From: Candidatus Aenigmatarchaeota archaeon
GTDB lineage: Archaea > Aenigmatarchaeota > Aenigmatarchaeia > QMZP01 > JAFGSV01
Direction of reading: 5' to 3'
Assembly: GCA_016934325.1 (NCBI GenBank)
Contig: JAFGSV010000030.1
Span: forward strand, 1 to 40,838
Length of the DNA: 40,838 nt
Part shown: positions 32,451-39,924 of the stretch, one piece after another
How the letters are laid out: each line of letters begins with the position of its first letter
How positions within the stretch are numbered: the stretch's first letter is position 1
Position numbers and translations under genes: made by a program
The notes under the pieces: model-generated
The model's input: only the letters and a program-made list of their open reading frames with translations
Databases searched by the model: none
What the model was told of the DNA's origin: nothing

Positions 32451-33386
32451 ATGGATAAATTATCCAGATTACAACTTAGGTTCGATGAGCCGGCTGGCGC
32501 CGGGCTTGAGGATATGTACCAGTACCTCGAGGAGATGCTGGTCAAGGATGATTTCAGCGGGGTCGTTGTGAAGTATGTCGATGAGGACGAAGATGATGAG
32601 CAGGAATCGGAGAGGGAATACAATGCGGATATCAGCCCGTCCTCCTCGAATATCGGGATGGGCCACGAAGAGAAGATGCGGGTGAGGCGCTACAACAGCG
32701 ACATGGATTCTGAATCCATGGGGACGCAGGAGATGCAGGCCGGATCGCACGCCAAGAAGCTCAGGGACGAGGATGCGGCGAACCCTGACCATGGCCTGCT
32801 CCTCCAGTCGCAGGGAGATGTTGCCGCTGTGGAATACAACGGCACGTTGGGGCAGGCCCATTCAGAGGGGATGGCCAAGGGCCATGAGATGATCAAGTGT
32901 TCGGCGGACGTTCTGGACATAGAGTACGAGGCCCCTGAGCTGATAAACGGGCAGCGGACTTATCAGCGCATCGTCTTCGAGGCCGAGCGGGACGGCGAGA
33001 CCGTCTACGAGACGACCATGAGGAAGTTCATGCAAGCGGGAATGGATGCGAAGGCGGAATACGACCCCGATTTCGGCACGATGATATTCACTTCGCTGAA
33101 CAGCCGCGAGGAGGGCGCGGACGGCAACTTCAACGAGTTCTACCTGAATGGCGCGATCGGGGAGAATGCCATAGACCAGCAGCGCCTGAAGAAGGGAGAC
33201 GTCGTGGAATGGAGATACGCGGAGGAGACCGACGGGTCTTGCGGAGGGGTCCCTGACTTCCAGAGGATCAAGGGCATGCTGCAGCAGTACAGCTCGAACG
33301 GGAACGGATACGGCCCCCCTGACAATATGGTAATCAGCCCGTTCACCCCGCCGAACCTGCAGTTCAATTACGGAAACGGCCGCTAG
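32451..33386 (+). CDS. Acidic protein with DUF4430-like C-terminal domain
   Basis: About 311 aa with no signal peptide or membrane segment. The middle is acidic and low-complexity (DEDEDDEQESEREY, then a Met/Ser/Asp-rich stretch to about residue 150). The C-terminal region GETVYETTMRKFMQAGMDAK ... NEFYLNGAIGENAIDQQRLK and KKGDVVEWRYAEE resembles the DUF4430 fold found in cobalamin-binding and surface proteins. It ends with an Asn/Gly/Pro-rich tail. I do not recognise the whole protein. ATG 32451 is chosen because TATA-like CTTTATTAG (32421-32429) is 26 bp away; ATG 32445 is also in frame. Confidence 0.65.
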   Translation: MDKLSRLQLRFDEPAGAGLEDMYQYLEEMLVKDDFSGVVVKYVDEDEDDEQESEREYNADISPSSSNIGMGHEEKMRVRRYNSDMDSESMGTQEMQAGSHAKKLRDEDAANPDHGLLLQSQGDVAAVEYNGTLGQAHSEGMAKGHEMIKCSADVLDIEYEAPELINGQRTYQRIVFEAERDGETVYETTMRKFMQAGMDAKAEYDPDFGTMIFTSLNSREEGADGNFNEFYLNGAIGENAIDQQRLKKGDVVEWRYAEETDGSCGGVPDFQRIKGMLQQYSSNGNGYGPPDNMVISPFTPPNLQFNYGNGR

Positions 33387-33389
33387 CTC

Positions 33390-33992
33390 TCATTTCCTGC
33401 TCTTGGATGCAACGACCGAAAGGCCCGCGGCAACGGCCGCCCTTTCCGCATCGAGCCTTGAATCGGCACCCGACAAGATGATGACGTCCCCGTCCTCGGT
33501 CTTGAGCGACCTTTCAGCGGCTTCGGCATATGCAGTCTTGTGATTCGGAACCCCTGCAAGCAGCATGCGTCCGCCATGCCTGACGAGAGTGATGATTTTC
33601 GCGCCGAACCTGACGCCCTCGTCCCTCTGCTCTATGCCAGATGTGACCTTCCTTGCCGCGCCTTTCACGACCAAAGCGACAGTGGATTTTGAGAATTGCG
33701 GTATACGAATCTCACGAAAATCGGAAAACGCGCCAGTGAACGAGAACGCTGAGGCTCCTCTCCTGGTGGGATAGACGCCCCTTGTGCCCTGATCCACCAG
33801 CCCCCTTTCCCTCAGGTATTTGAGCATGGTCTTCACCGTGGCTTCGCCAAGCCCCAGATCCTTCATCAGCGATGTCCTCCCCTTGGGAGTTTTCGAGATC
33901 GCCAGGAACAGGCGGACCAGGTCGGGGAACCCGTAGCCGGACCTCTTGTCTATCTCGAGATTAGGGAGCCTGTCAGGCGCCAAGCGAACCAC
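33390..33992 (-). CDS. DUF4443-like winged-helix protein
   Basis: 200 aa. The N-terminal winged helix (about 20-75, YGFPDLVRLFLAISKTP ... LGEATVKTMLKYLRERGLVD) resembles archaeal DUF4443 regulators. It is followed by an alpha/beta domain with VALVVKGAARKVTSGIEQRD and a conserved-looking DGDVIILSGAD. It starts with GTG, overlapping the end of the geranylgeranyl reductase by 20 bp, so the two are coupled; it could sense a lipid or redox state, but that is a guess. No other good start exists near the family N-terminus. Confidence 0.75.
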   Translation of the reverse strand: MVRLAPDRLPNLEIDKRSGYGFPDLVRLFLAISKTPKGRTSLMKDLGLGEATVKTMLKYLRERGLVDQGTRGVYPTRRGASAFSFTGAFSDFREIRIPQFSKSTVALVVKGAARKVTSGIEQRDEGVRFGAKIITLVRHGGRMLLAGVPNHKTAYAEAAERSLKTEDGDVIILSGADSRLDAERAAVAAGLSVVASKSRK

Positions 33993-35052
33993 CCAGCATT
34001 CTTGAGAACGGGAAGTCGAAATCCATGCGGCCTTGCAGCCCCTTCATGGAATCCAGATTGTGCATTATCCTCGACAGCTCGCTGCCCTCGAGATCCTTGT
34101 AGAGCTCCCTGAGCACAAGACCCGCCTGCATGTCCCTGTACAATATCTTCTTCCACCCTTCCTCGTACTTAGACAGCATGGCCTCGGTGAAATCGTCTTG
34201 CTCGACCGCCTTTCCGATGACCCTGGATGCCTGTTGCGCAGCCAGCAGGCCGTATGTCACCCCTCCGCCCGACCAGGGCTTCGTCTGGCACGCCTCATCG
34301 CCGGCGAGCAGCAGCCTGGCGGCGTACGTCCTGACAAGGCCGATCGGTATGGGGGCGGCGGCCTTGCCCGCCAGCTTCATCTTGCCCAGACCGAAGAACC
34401 TTCCGACTCCGGCAATCGTGACACCAGTGCCCATGGCCCCGTACTCGGTCTGGTGCCCCCTCGGGATCCTCCAAAGGAAGCCTCCCGTGGCCTTCCGCTT
34501 GTTGTACCAGAGTTCAACACAATCGGACCGGTCCTCTTGCTCGGCCAGCATGACGATGCCGCTGAGCAGCTCGGGGGGCCTGGCTCCGATGTGCCTCGCG
34601 GCGACCGAATATGCCCCGCCGCAGCCGGCGGCCATCTTGGATTCGAAAGAGGCCTTTCCCGCGCCCAGCCTGATTCTGTCAGGCTTGACCGACACATGCC
34701 GGACGCTGGTCCCGAATCTCATGTCGCAGCCAAGCGATTCCGCATGCTCGGCGAGCCTCTTGTCCAGCAAATCCCTGTCGATCACATATGCGGCCGTGCC
34801 CTTCTTCCGCAGCTCCAGCTCCTCTCCCAGGAAATGGATTCTGGCCCCTTTGACGGAGTGCTGTATGAGCCCGGGGGTCTGCACGATGTGCCCCGGCAGG
34901 ATATCCTTGAGCCTACCGGACACGAGGCCTGAGCATGCCTTGCCGCCGGGGATCCGCTTCCGCTCCAGGACCTGGACGCTCATGCGGGCTGCGCACAGCG
35001 ATGCGAGATAAGAACCCACGGGTCCGGCCCCGATCACGGTCAGGTCATGCAT
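33973..35052 (-). CDS. Geranylgeranyl reductase family FAD enzyme
   Basis: 359 aa. An N-terminal FAD-binding Rossmann motif (VIGAGPVGSYLASLCA) leads into LERKRIPGGKACSGLVSGRL, the Cys-containing segment typical of archaeal digeranylgeranylglycerophospholipid reductases. A second FAD motif is in LLLAGDEACQTKPWSGGGV. The likely role is saturation of isoprenoid lipid chains, though related enzymes act on other isoprenoids. A minus-strand TATA-like TATTTTAAT box (35077-35085) lies near 26-28 bp from the ATG. Confidence 0.9.
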   Translation of the reverse strand: MHDLTVIGAGPVGSYLASLCAARMSVQVLERKRIPGGKACSGLVSGRLKDILPGHIVQTPGLIQHSVKGARIHFLGEELELRKKGTAAYVIDRDLLDKRLAEHAESLGCDMRFGTSVRHVSVKPDRIRLGAGKASFESKMAAGCGGAYSVAARHIGARPPELLSGIVMLAEQEDRSDCVELWYNKRKATGGFLWRIPRGHQTEYGAMGTGVTIAGVGRFFGLGKMKLAGKAAAPIPIGLVRTYAARLLLAGDEACQTKPWSGGGVTYGLLAAQQASRVIGKAVEQDDFTEAMLSKYEEGWKKILYRDMQAGLVLRELYKDLEGSELSRIMHNLDSMKGLQGRMDFDFPFSRMLGGSLGA

Positions 35053-35128
35053 AATACATAAATAAAAAGCATGGGCATTAAAATACCCTTGCGCAAAATA
35101 TTATAATCCTCCGGACAACGGGAAGGGG

Positions 35129-36022
35129 ATGATTGACATGGCAGGCTCAAGGAAGATAAACGTTTTTGGGCTCAGGTTCGACTTCAGGCTGCTGGCCCTG
35201 TTCCCGGTATTGCTGCTGCTCGTCTCGGCCGGATTGCTGGTTGCCCAGTACAACAGCACCGGGGAGTGGTTCAAGAGGAGCATCGAGCTCAGGGGCGGAA
35301 CGCTGCTTAACGTACAGACAGCGCAAGCCGTCTCCGTCAGCGAGATAGAAGATGCGCTGTCCACGGATTTCGGATCGATAAGCGTGCGCGTCATAAGGGG
35401 CTTCGGGGAGCAGGGGGCATCGATAGAGATGGACGCCGAGATCAACTACACGCTCGTGCTCGGCAGGCTGGACGAAAGCGGGATCGACGTGACCGACTTC
35501 TCCCTCGAAAACATAGGCCCCAGCCTCGGATCGCTTTTCTGGTCGCAGGCCCAGACCGGGATAATAATCGCATTCATCCTGATGGGCATCATAGCCTTCG
35601 TTGTATTCCGGACCTTCGTCCCTTCCATAGCCATCATAGTATCGGCGGCTTCCGACATAATCGTGACGCTGGCCTTGATGCAGGTGTTCGGCATAGAGTT
35701 CTCGCTGGCTTCCCTGGGAGCCCTGCTCATGCTCATAGGTTACAGCGTGGACACGGACATAATGCTGACCAGCAGGCTGCTCCGGGAATCCGGGGAAGGC
35801 ATGAGCATGGGGGACAGGATGATGAGGGCATTCAAGACAGGCCTCACCATGACGCTCACGAGCATAGGCGCCGTGGCGGCAATCATCATCATACCCCTGC
35901 CCGCGGTGCTGGTCCAGATAGCGAGCGTAATCTTCATCGGCCTTTCCGTGGACATCGTGAACACGTGGATGCTCAACTCCGTGCTGCTCAGGTGGTATTG
36001 CGAGAGAAGGGGTGTTGACTGA
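35129..36022 (+). CDS. secF: Protein-export membrane protein SecF
   Basis: 297 aa. One N-terminal transmembrane segment, an extracellular P1 domain beginning at SIELRGGTLLNV, then five more membrane segments. The SecF signature is IGYSVDTDIMLTSRLL (about 204-219). With SecD it assists protein export through SecYEG. The stop and the SecD start share one base (TGATG), a coupled pair in the SecF-SecD order typical of euryarchaea. TATA-like ATTATAATC (35099-35107) is about 26 bp from ATG 35129; ATG 35138 with an upstream GGAAGGGG is an alternative. Confidence 0.95.
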   Translation: MIDMAGSRKINVFGLRFDFRLLALFPVLLLLVSAGLLVAQYNSTGEWFKRSIELRGGTLLNVQTAQAVSVSEIEDALSTDFGSISVRVIRGFGEQGASIEMDAEINYTLVLGRLDESGIDVTDFSLENIGPSLGSLFWSQAQTGIIIAFILMGIIAFVVFRTFVPSIAIIVSAASDIIVTLALMQVFGIEFSLASLGALLMLIGYSVDTDIMLTSRLLRESGEGMSMGDRMMRAFKTGLTMTLTSIGAVAAIIIIPLPAVLVQIASVIFIGLSVDIVNTWMLNSVLLRWYCERRGVD

Positions 36023-37821
36023 TGCTTAAGTACTGGAGGCTGCTGCTCCTTCTGGTGGTCGTGCTCGGATCGATCCTGGCAATAGGCCTCAAGCCAAGGA
36101 ATTCGGGCGTTGAGATAGTCTACGTCACCAAGGACTCCCCCGCGTCCGGGCAGCTGAAGCAGGGGATGCTGATCTCGGATGTGAACGGCCGGCAGATAAC
36201 CAGCATGGAAGACTGGGAAAAGGCTACTGAGGGGATCACGGGCCCGATAACCATGATAGTGGATTACGAGCTGAAGAACTTCCTGGTCAACGAGACGCTG
36301 GGCATAGAGGTGCAGGAGCAGCAGAGGCTGAATCTCGATTTCGGGATGGACCTGAGGGGAGGCACGAGGATAATCCTCAAGCCCACGGAGAACGCCACCA
36401 GGTCGACCATAGAGCAGGTGATAGGGACCCTGCAGACGAGGATAAACATCTACGGCCTGAGGGAGATAAAGTTCTTCCCGGTGGAGTCCCCGGACGGCTG
36501 GTACGTGCAGATAGAGGCCACGGGCCTCGGATCCAAGGTGGTCGACGAGCTGCTCGCATCCAAGGGGTCGTTCGAGGCGATAATCTCCAAGCCGGTCGAG
36601 CTGAGGGACGGCGCCGGAACGATCAGGCTGCTGGAGAACGGATACGGCGTGGATGACAGGAACGGCACTGTCTTCGTCGACGGGAAGGCTGTCCCTGGCA
36701 ACGGGACCTTCGTGCTGGAGGACATAACCTTCGAGGTCGGGAACAGGACCGACGACGGCATCATATTCATGGCCACGGTGTTCGGCGGAGATGACATAGA
36801 GCTGGTGTACACGGACCCACAGCACTCGGGGATCGTGCCCAGCGGGGATTACTACAGGTTCTACTTCACCATACTCGTCTCCAGCGAAGGCGCGCAGCGC
36901 TTCGCCAAGGTGACCTCCAACATACCGGCCCAGATGGACCTGAACAGCGGCGAGTACTTCCTGAAGGACAGCAGCATATTCCTTTACCTGGACGGCAATC
37001 TGCAGTCGAGCCTCAGGATAGCGTCAAGCCTGGGAGGGAAGGCATACCCCACCCCCCAGATCGACGGGGCCAGGTCCAGTATGGAGGACGCGGCGGCGGA
37101 GAAGATGCAGCTTCAGACCATTCTCAGGTCGGGGGCCCTTCCGGTCAGCATGGAGACCTCATCGATATCGATCATATCGCCGACCCTCGGATCGAACTTC
37201 ATCCAGTCGGCATTGCTGGCTGCCTTGGTAGCCGGGCTCATGGTGGTCGTAATCATTTTCATAAGGTACAGGAGCCTCAAGATTGGCATTCCGCTGGTCT
37301 TGACCGGCCTCTCAGAGGCCGTCATAATCCTCGGGATCTCCGCGATGAACGACAGCGCCGTATGGACGGGCATACTCTTCGTCAACCTCGCCATCATAAC
37401 GATCGTATGGATCAGGCTGAAGGAATCGGACACATCCGCCTGGATAGGCGCCATACTCATACCCATGCTAGGCATGATGAGCTGGAACATAGACCTGCCC
37501 GCCATAGGCGGCATAATCGCGGCCATCGGCGTCGGCGTGGACCAGATGGTTGTCATCGCGGACGAGACTCTCGGCGGCAGGATGGTGACCAAGAAGATCT
37601 ACAGCCTCAAGGAAAGGATAGGGAAGGCGTTCTTCATCATCTTCACGGCGGCGAGCACCACCATCGCCGCGCTGCTGCCCCTGCTCTTCGTCGCGGCCGG
37701 CGTGTTCATCAGGGGATTCGTCATAACGACGATAGTCGGCATACTGGTCGGGATCCTGATCACGAGGCCCGCTTATGCCAAGATAATCGAGATGACCGTC
37801 GAAAGAAGAGATGAGGATTGA
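36022..37821 (+). CDS. secD: Protein-export membrane protein SecD with PDZ-like insert
   Basis: 599 aa. TM1 at about 7-22 is followed by a region (about 28-95) that looks like a PDZ domain: VEIVYVTKDSPASGQLKQGM then LISDVNGRQITSMEDWEKA. The conserved SecD entry motif LDFGMDLRGGTRIIL comes after it. The large P1 domain and six-TM core then end with IGVGVDQMVVIADE (about 489-502). The family core is complete. Most SecD proteins I know go from TM1 directly to the DLRGG motif, so the PDZ-like part is an addition that may bind substrate C-termini outside the cell. Confidence 0.95.
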   Translation: MLKYWRLLLLLVVVLGSILAIGLKPRNSGVEIVYVTKDSPASGQLKQGMLISDVNGRQITSMEDWEKATEGITGPITMIVDYELKNFLVNETLGIEVQEQQRLNLDFGMDLRGGTRIILKPTENATRSTIEQVIGTLQTRINIYGLREIKFFPVESPDGWYVQIEATGLGSKVVDELLASKGSFEAIISKPVELRDGAGTIRLLENGYGVDDRNGTVFVDGKAVPGNGTFVLEDITFEVGNRTDDGIIFMATVFGGDDIELVYTDPQHSGIVPSGDYYRFYFTILVSSEGAQRFAKVTSNIPAQMDLNSGEYFLKDSSIFLYLDGNLQSSLRIASSLGGKAYPTPQIDGARSSMEDAAAEKMQLQTILRSGALPVSMETSSISIISPTLGSNFIQSALLAALVAGLMVVVIIFIRYRSLKIGIPLVLTGLSEAVIILGISAMNDSAVWTGILFVNLAIITIVWIRLKESDTSAWIGAILIPMLGMMSWNIDLPAIGGIIAAIGVGVDQMVVIADETLGGRMVTKKIYSLKERIGKAFFIIFTAASTTIAALLPLLFVAAGVFIRGFVITTIVGILVGILITRPAYAKIIEMTVERRDED

Positions 37822-37831
37822 TTCGCCAGCA

Positions 37832-38032
37832 CTAGAACCACATGGCATCCGAAAAATCGCCATTTCTGTTATGCTTGCCTAAATCGCCAAGCATGAGCAT
37901 TGGAGAAAGCTGATCCGGGTCATCAAAATACCGATCGAATGCGCTATGGCTCACGGGATATCGGCAATCGCTGGCATCGCTGCCGGAGCCCTTGACGATC
38001 CCATTCGCAGGTTCGGCATCCTCATGCCCCAT
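37832..38032 (-). CDS. Possible small protein with its own promoter (66 aa)
   Basis: Not recognised. A minus-strand TATA-like CATTTAAAAATC (38053-38064) is centred about 27 bp from the ATG, ideal for a leaderless transcript, and nothing else in the gap needs it. The protein is acidic, with a central RYPVSHSAFDRYFDDPDQ and no membrane segment. It ends in TAG ten bases before the convergent SecD stop. The small size and lack of a known family keep confidence moderate. Confidence 0.45.
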   Translation of the reverse strand: MGHEDAEPANGIVKGSGSDASDCRYPVSHSAFDRYFDDPDQLSPMLMLGDLGKHNRNGDFSDAMWF

Positions 38033-38067
38033 AAACAGGATAAACCGAAAAGATTTTTAAATGCGAC

Positions 38068-38643
38068 TCAGCTGATCGACCACTGATTGTCCTTCACCTT
38101 GCTCACGTTGCCGTCAAGCAGCACATGGTCCGTCACATGGATGTCGCCCGAGAAGTCGTATATCTCTATGTCGTCCCCTGTCGCTGTGATGTTCGTCTTC
38201 TCGCTAGTCACGACGAAGCCGACATCCTTGAGGATAAGCCTGGATATCTTCACGCCCACTATGTCGGTCGAGCCCAGCTCGGTATTCAGCCTGATGTCCG
38301 AGCCGGTGGGAACGAACTCGGAGGAGTTCGCCATGAAATCGAACCTGGCCGAACCCTTGAAGTTGTATATGCCCGACTTCCCGGCGGATATGTTCACCGG
38401 CGCTTCCAGGTCCAGCGTCAGGTTGTCAGCGATGAGCTTGATCATCACCCTGGTCTCGACCTTCTGCGGGGTCGAGAAGAACGAGCCGAGGGGCGATTCG
38501 GACAGCCAGTCACCCAGGTTCCCAGTGCTGTTCATGAACATGTCCCTTATGCCCGTCGAGCCGACCAGCGCTGACGAGACCACAATGAGGACGGCGAATA
38601 TGGCGGCGAGTATCTTCCACTCCAGCAGACCTTTCATACGCAT
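38068..38643 (-). CDS. Membrane-anchored extracellular beta-rich protein
   Basis: About 191 aa. One N-terminal membrane segment (KILAAIFAVLIVVSSALVG) precedes an outward beta-rich domain with repeated short strands (ETRVMIKLIADNLTLDLEAP ... VKISRLILKDVGFVVTSEKT ... TATGDDIEIYDFSGDIHVTD). The repeated strand pattern recalls LptC/OstA-like beta-jellyroll proteins, but I see no firm match. ATG 38643 is preferred: TATA-like AGTTTAAAAC (about 38672-38682) would start the transcript near 38651. Upstream ATG and TTG codons in frame lie too close to the box. Confidence 0.7.
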   Translation of the reverse strand: MRMKGLLEWKILAAIFAVLIVVSSALVGSTGIRDMFMNSTGNLGDWLSESPLGSFFSTPQKVETRVMIKLIADNLTLDLEAPVNISAGKSGIYNFKGSARFDFMANSSEFVPTGSDIRLNTELGSTDIVGVKISRLILKDVGFVVTSEKTNITATGDDIEIYDFSGDIHVTDHVLLDGNVSKVKDNQWSIS

Positions 38644-38685
38644 ACCTAACCCACGATTATACATTAACAACTTAAGTTTTAAACT

Positions 38686-38716
38686 TATATGATATATTTA
38701 TATAACCTATCATATA
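38686..38716. promoter_or_regulatory. Inverted repeat between divergent promoters, candidate operator
   Basis: TATATGATA (38686-38694) and TATCATATA (38708-38716) form a perfect 9-bp inverted repeat with a 13-bp T/A-rich spacer. The spacer itself contains the TATA-like box of the DUF1512 gene, and the left arm borders that of the minus-strand gene. Confidence 0.4.
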
Positions 38717-38748
38717 GGTAAAGTTGAGCCAAGATTCCACGTGATCTA

Positions 38749-39924
38749 ATGTATCTGAACCAGCTTATAGGCCAGGGAGGAGACATCGTCTCATGGCTAG
38801 TCTGGCTGATATTCTTCATGGTATTCTTCATGTTCTACCCGAGGATAATGCTGTCCCAGATAATGTGGAAGCTGGAGGGGAGCGCGAAGAGGCTCGAGCT
38901 GCTCTCCACAAAATCCAAGAAGTACCTGTTATCGGAGATAAGCAAGAAGCCGACCAATGTGGTTAAGGACAGCGTCAACAGGTTCTTCGAGTTCTTCGTC
39001 ATCGAGCCGGTAAGCCTCGACCCGTACGGCATCATCAAGAAGGTCGACCACCTGGTGAAGAACGAGAAGGCGAGGTTCAGGTATTTCACGGAACAGGTGG
39101 CGCCGCACATGAACGAGGAAAGGAAGGCGAACATTCAGATGGGCTTCGCCGGGGGGATACAGCTGCACATGATCGCCAAGATCGTCAGGCATTACGTCGA
39201 GATGATAAAGAAGACCAAGTCCTACCAGATCGCGATGATCATACAGATGCAGTTGCCGCTTATAGAGAGGATAGCCAAGGCGATGTACGAGGGGACGAAG
39301 TCCCTCGCCAGGGGAGAGCCGATAGGCGACGGGATCGGGCCTTGGATAGTCGCGAACCTCTCGGGGGACGCCCGCCAGAGCGAGATCGAGGAGGGCATAA
39401 TACTTTCGAAGGTCGACTTGGAGGGCAGGCACGCGTTCTTGCTTAGGGCGAGGGGCCCGGGAGGCCGCATCGGCTACCCGGGGAAGGCCGTGGAGCGCGT
39501 AATGAAGAAGCACAAGATAGCCAGGATAATCACGATCGACGCCGCCGCCAAGCTGGAGGGCGAGGAGACGGGGTCCATCGCCGAGGGAGTGGGCGTGGCC
39601 ATGGGAGGCCCCGGGGTAGAAAGGAGCTACATAGAGAATGCGGCCTTGACGAAGGACCTCCCCATGGACAGCATCGTGGTCAAGATGTCGGCCGAGGAGG
39701 CCATACAGCCCATGAGGAAGAAGATGATAGAATCCCTGCCGCTGGTCAAGGAATCCATCAAGAGGAGCCTTTCGATGGCCAAGAAGGGCGACAGCGTCAT
39801 TATAGTCGGGGTCGGCAACACGTCGGGGATAGGCACGCAGAAAGCCGATGCCGACAATGTCGCGAAATGGGTAAACAACTACGAGAAGAAGCTCAAGGCC
39901 AAGAAGAAAAGGAAGAAGGATTGA
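38749..39924 (+). CDS. DUF1512 family archaeal membrane-anchored protein
   Basis: 391 aa. An N-terminal transmembrane segment (VSWLVWLIFFMVFFMFYP, about 14-31) precedes a large cytoplasmic-looking domain. Segments that identify DUF1512 include EPVSLDPYGIIKKVDHLV, GDGIGPWIVANLSG, ARGPGGRIGYPGKAVE, and GVGVAMGGPGVERSYIE near the end, plus a Lys-rich tail. The family is archaeal and has no known function; the Gly-rich loops suggest nucleotide or phosphate binding. GTGATC (38741-38746) is a good ribosome binding site 2 nt before the ATG. Overlaps the convergent next gene by 32 bp. Confidence 0.9.
   Translation: MYLNQLIGQGGDIVSWLVWLIFFMVFFMFYPRIMLSQIMWKLEGSAKRLELLSTKSKKYLLSEISKKPTNVVKDSVNRFFEFFVIEPVSLDPYGIIKKVDHLVKNEKARFRYFTEQVAPHMNEERKANIQMGFAGGIQLHMIAKIVRHYVEMIKKTKSYQIAMIIQMQLPLIERIAKAMYEGTKSLARGEPIGDGIGPWIVANLSGDARQSEIEEGIILSKVDLEGRHAFLLRARGPGGRIGYPGKAVERVMKKHKIARIITIDAAAKLEGEETGSIAEGVGVAMGGPGVERSYIENAALTKDLPMDSIVVKMSAEEAIQPMRKKMIESLPLVKESIKRSLSMAKKGDSVIIVGVGNTSGIGTQKADADNVAKWVNNYEKKLKAKKKRKKD

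Noticed and set aside
35740-36825. 361-codon minus-strand frame opposite SecF/SecD
   Set aside because: Spans the junction of two well-supported coupled genes; no recognisable domain.
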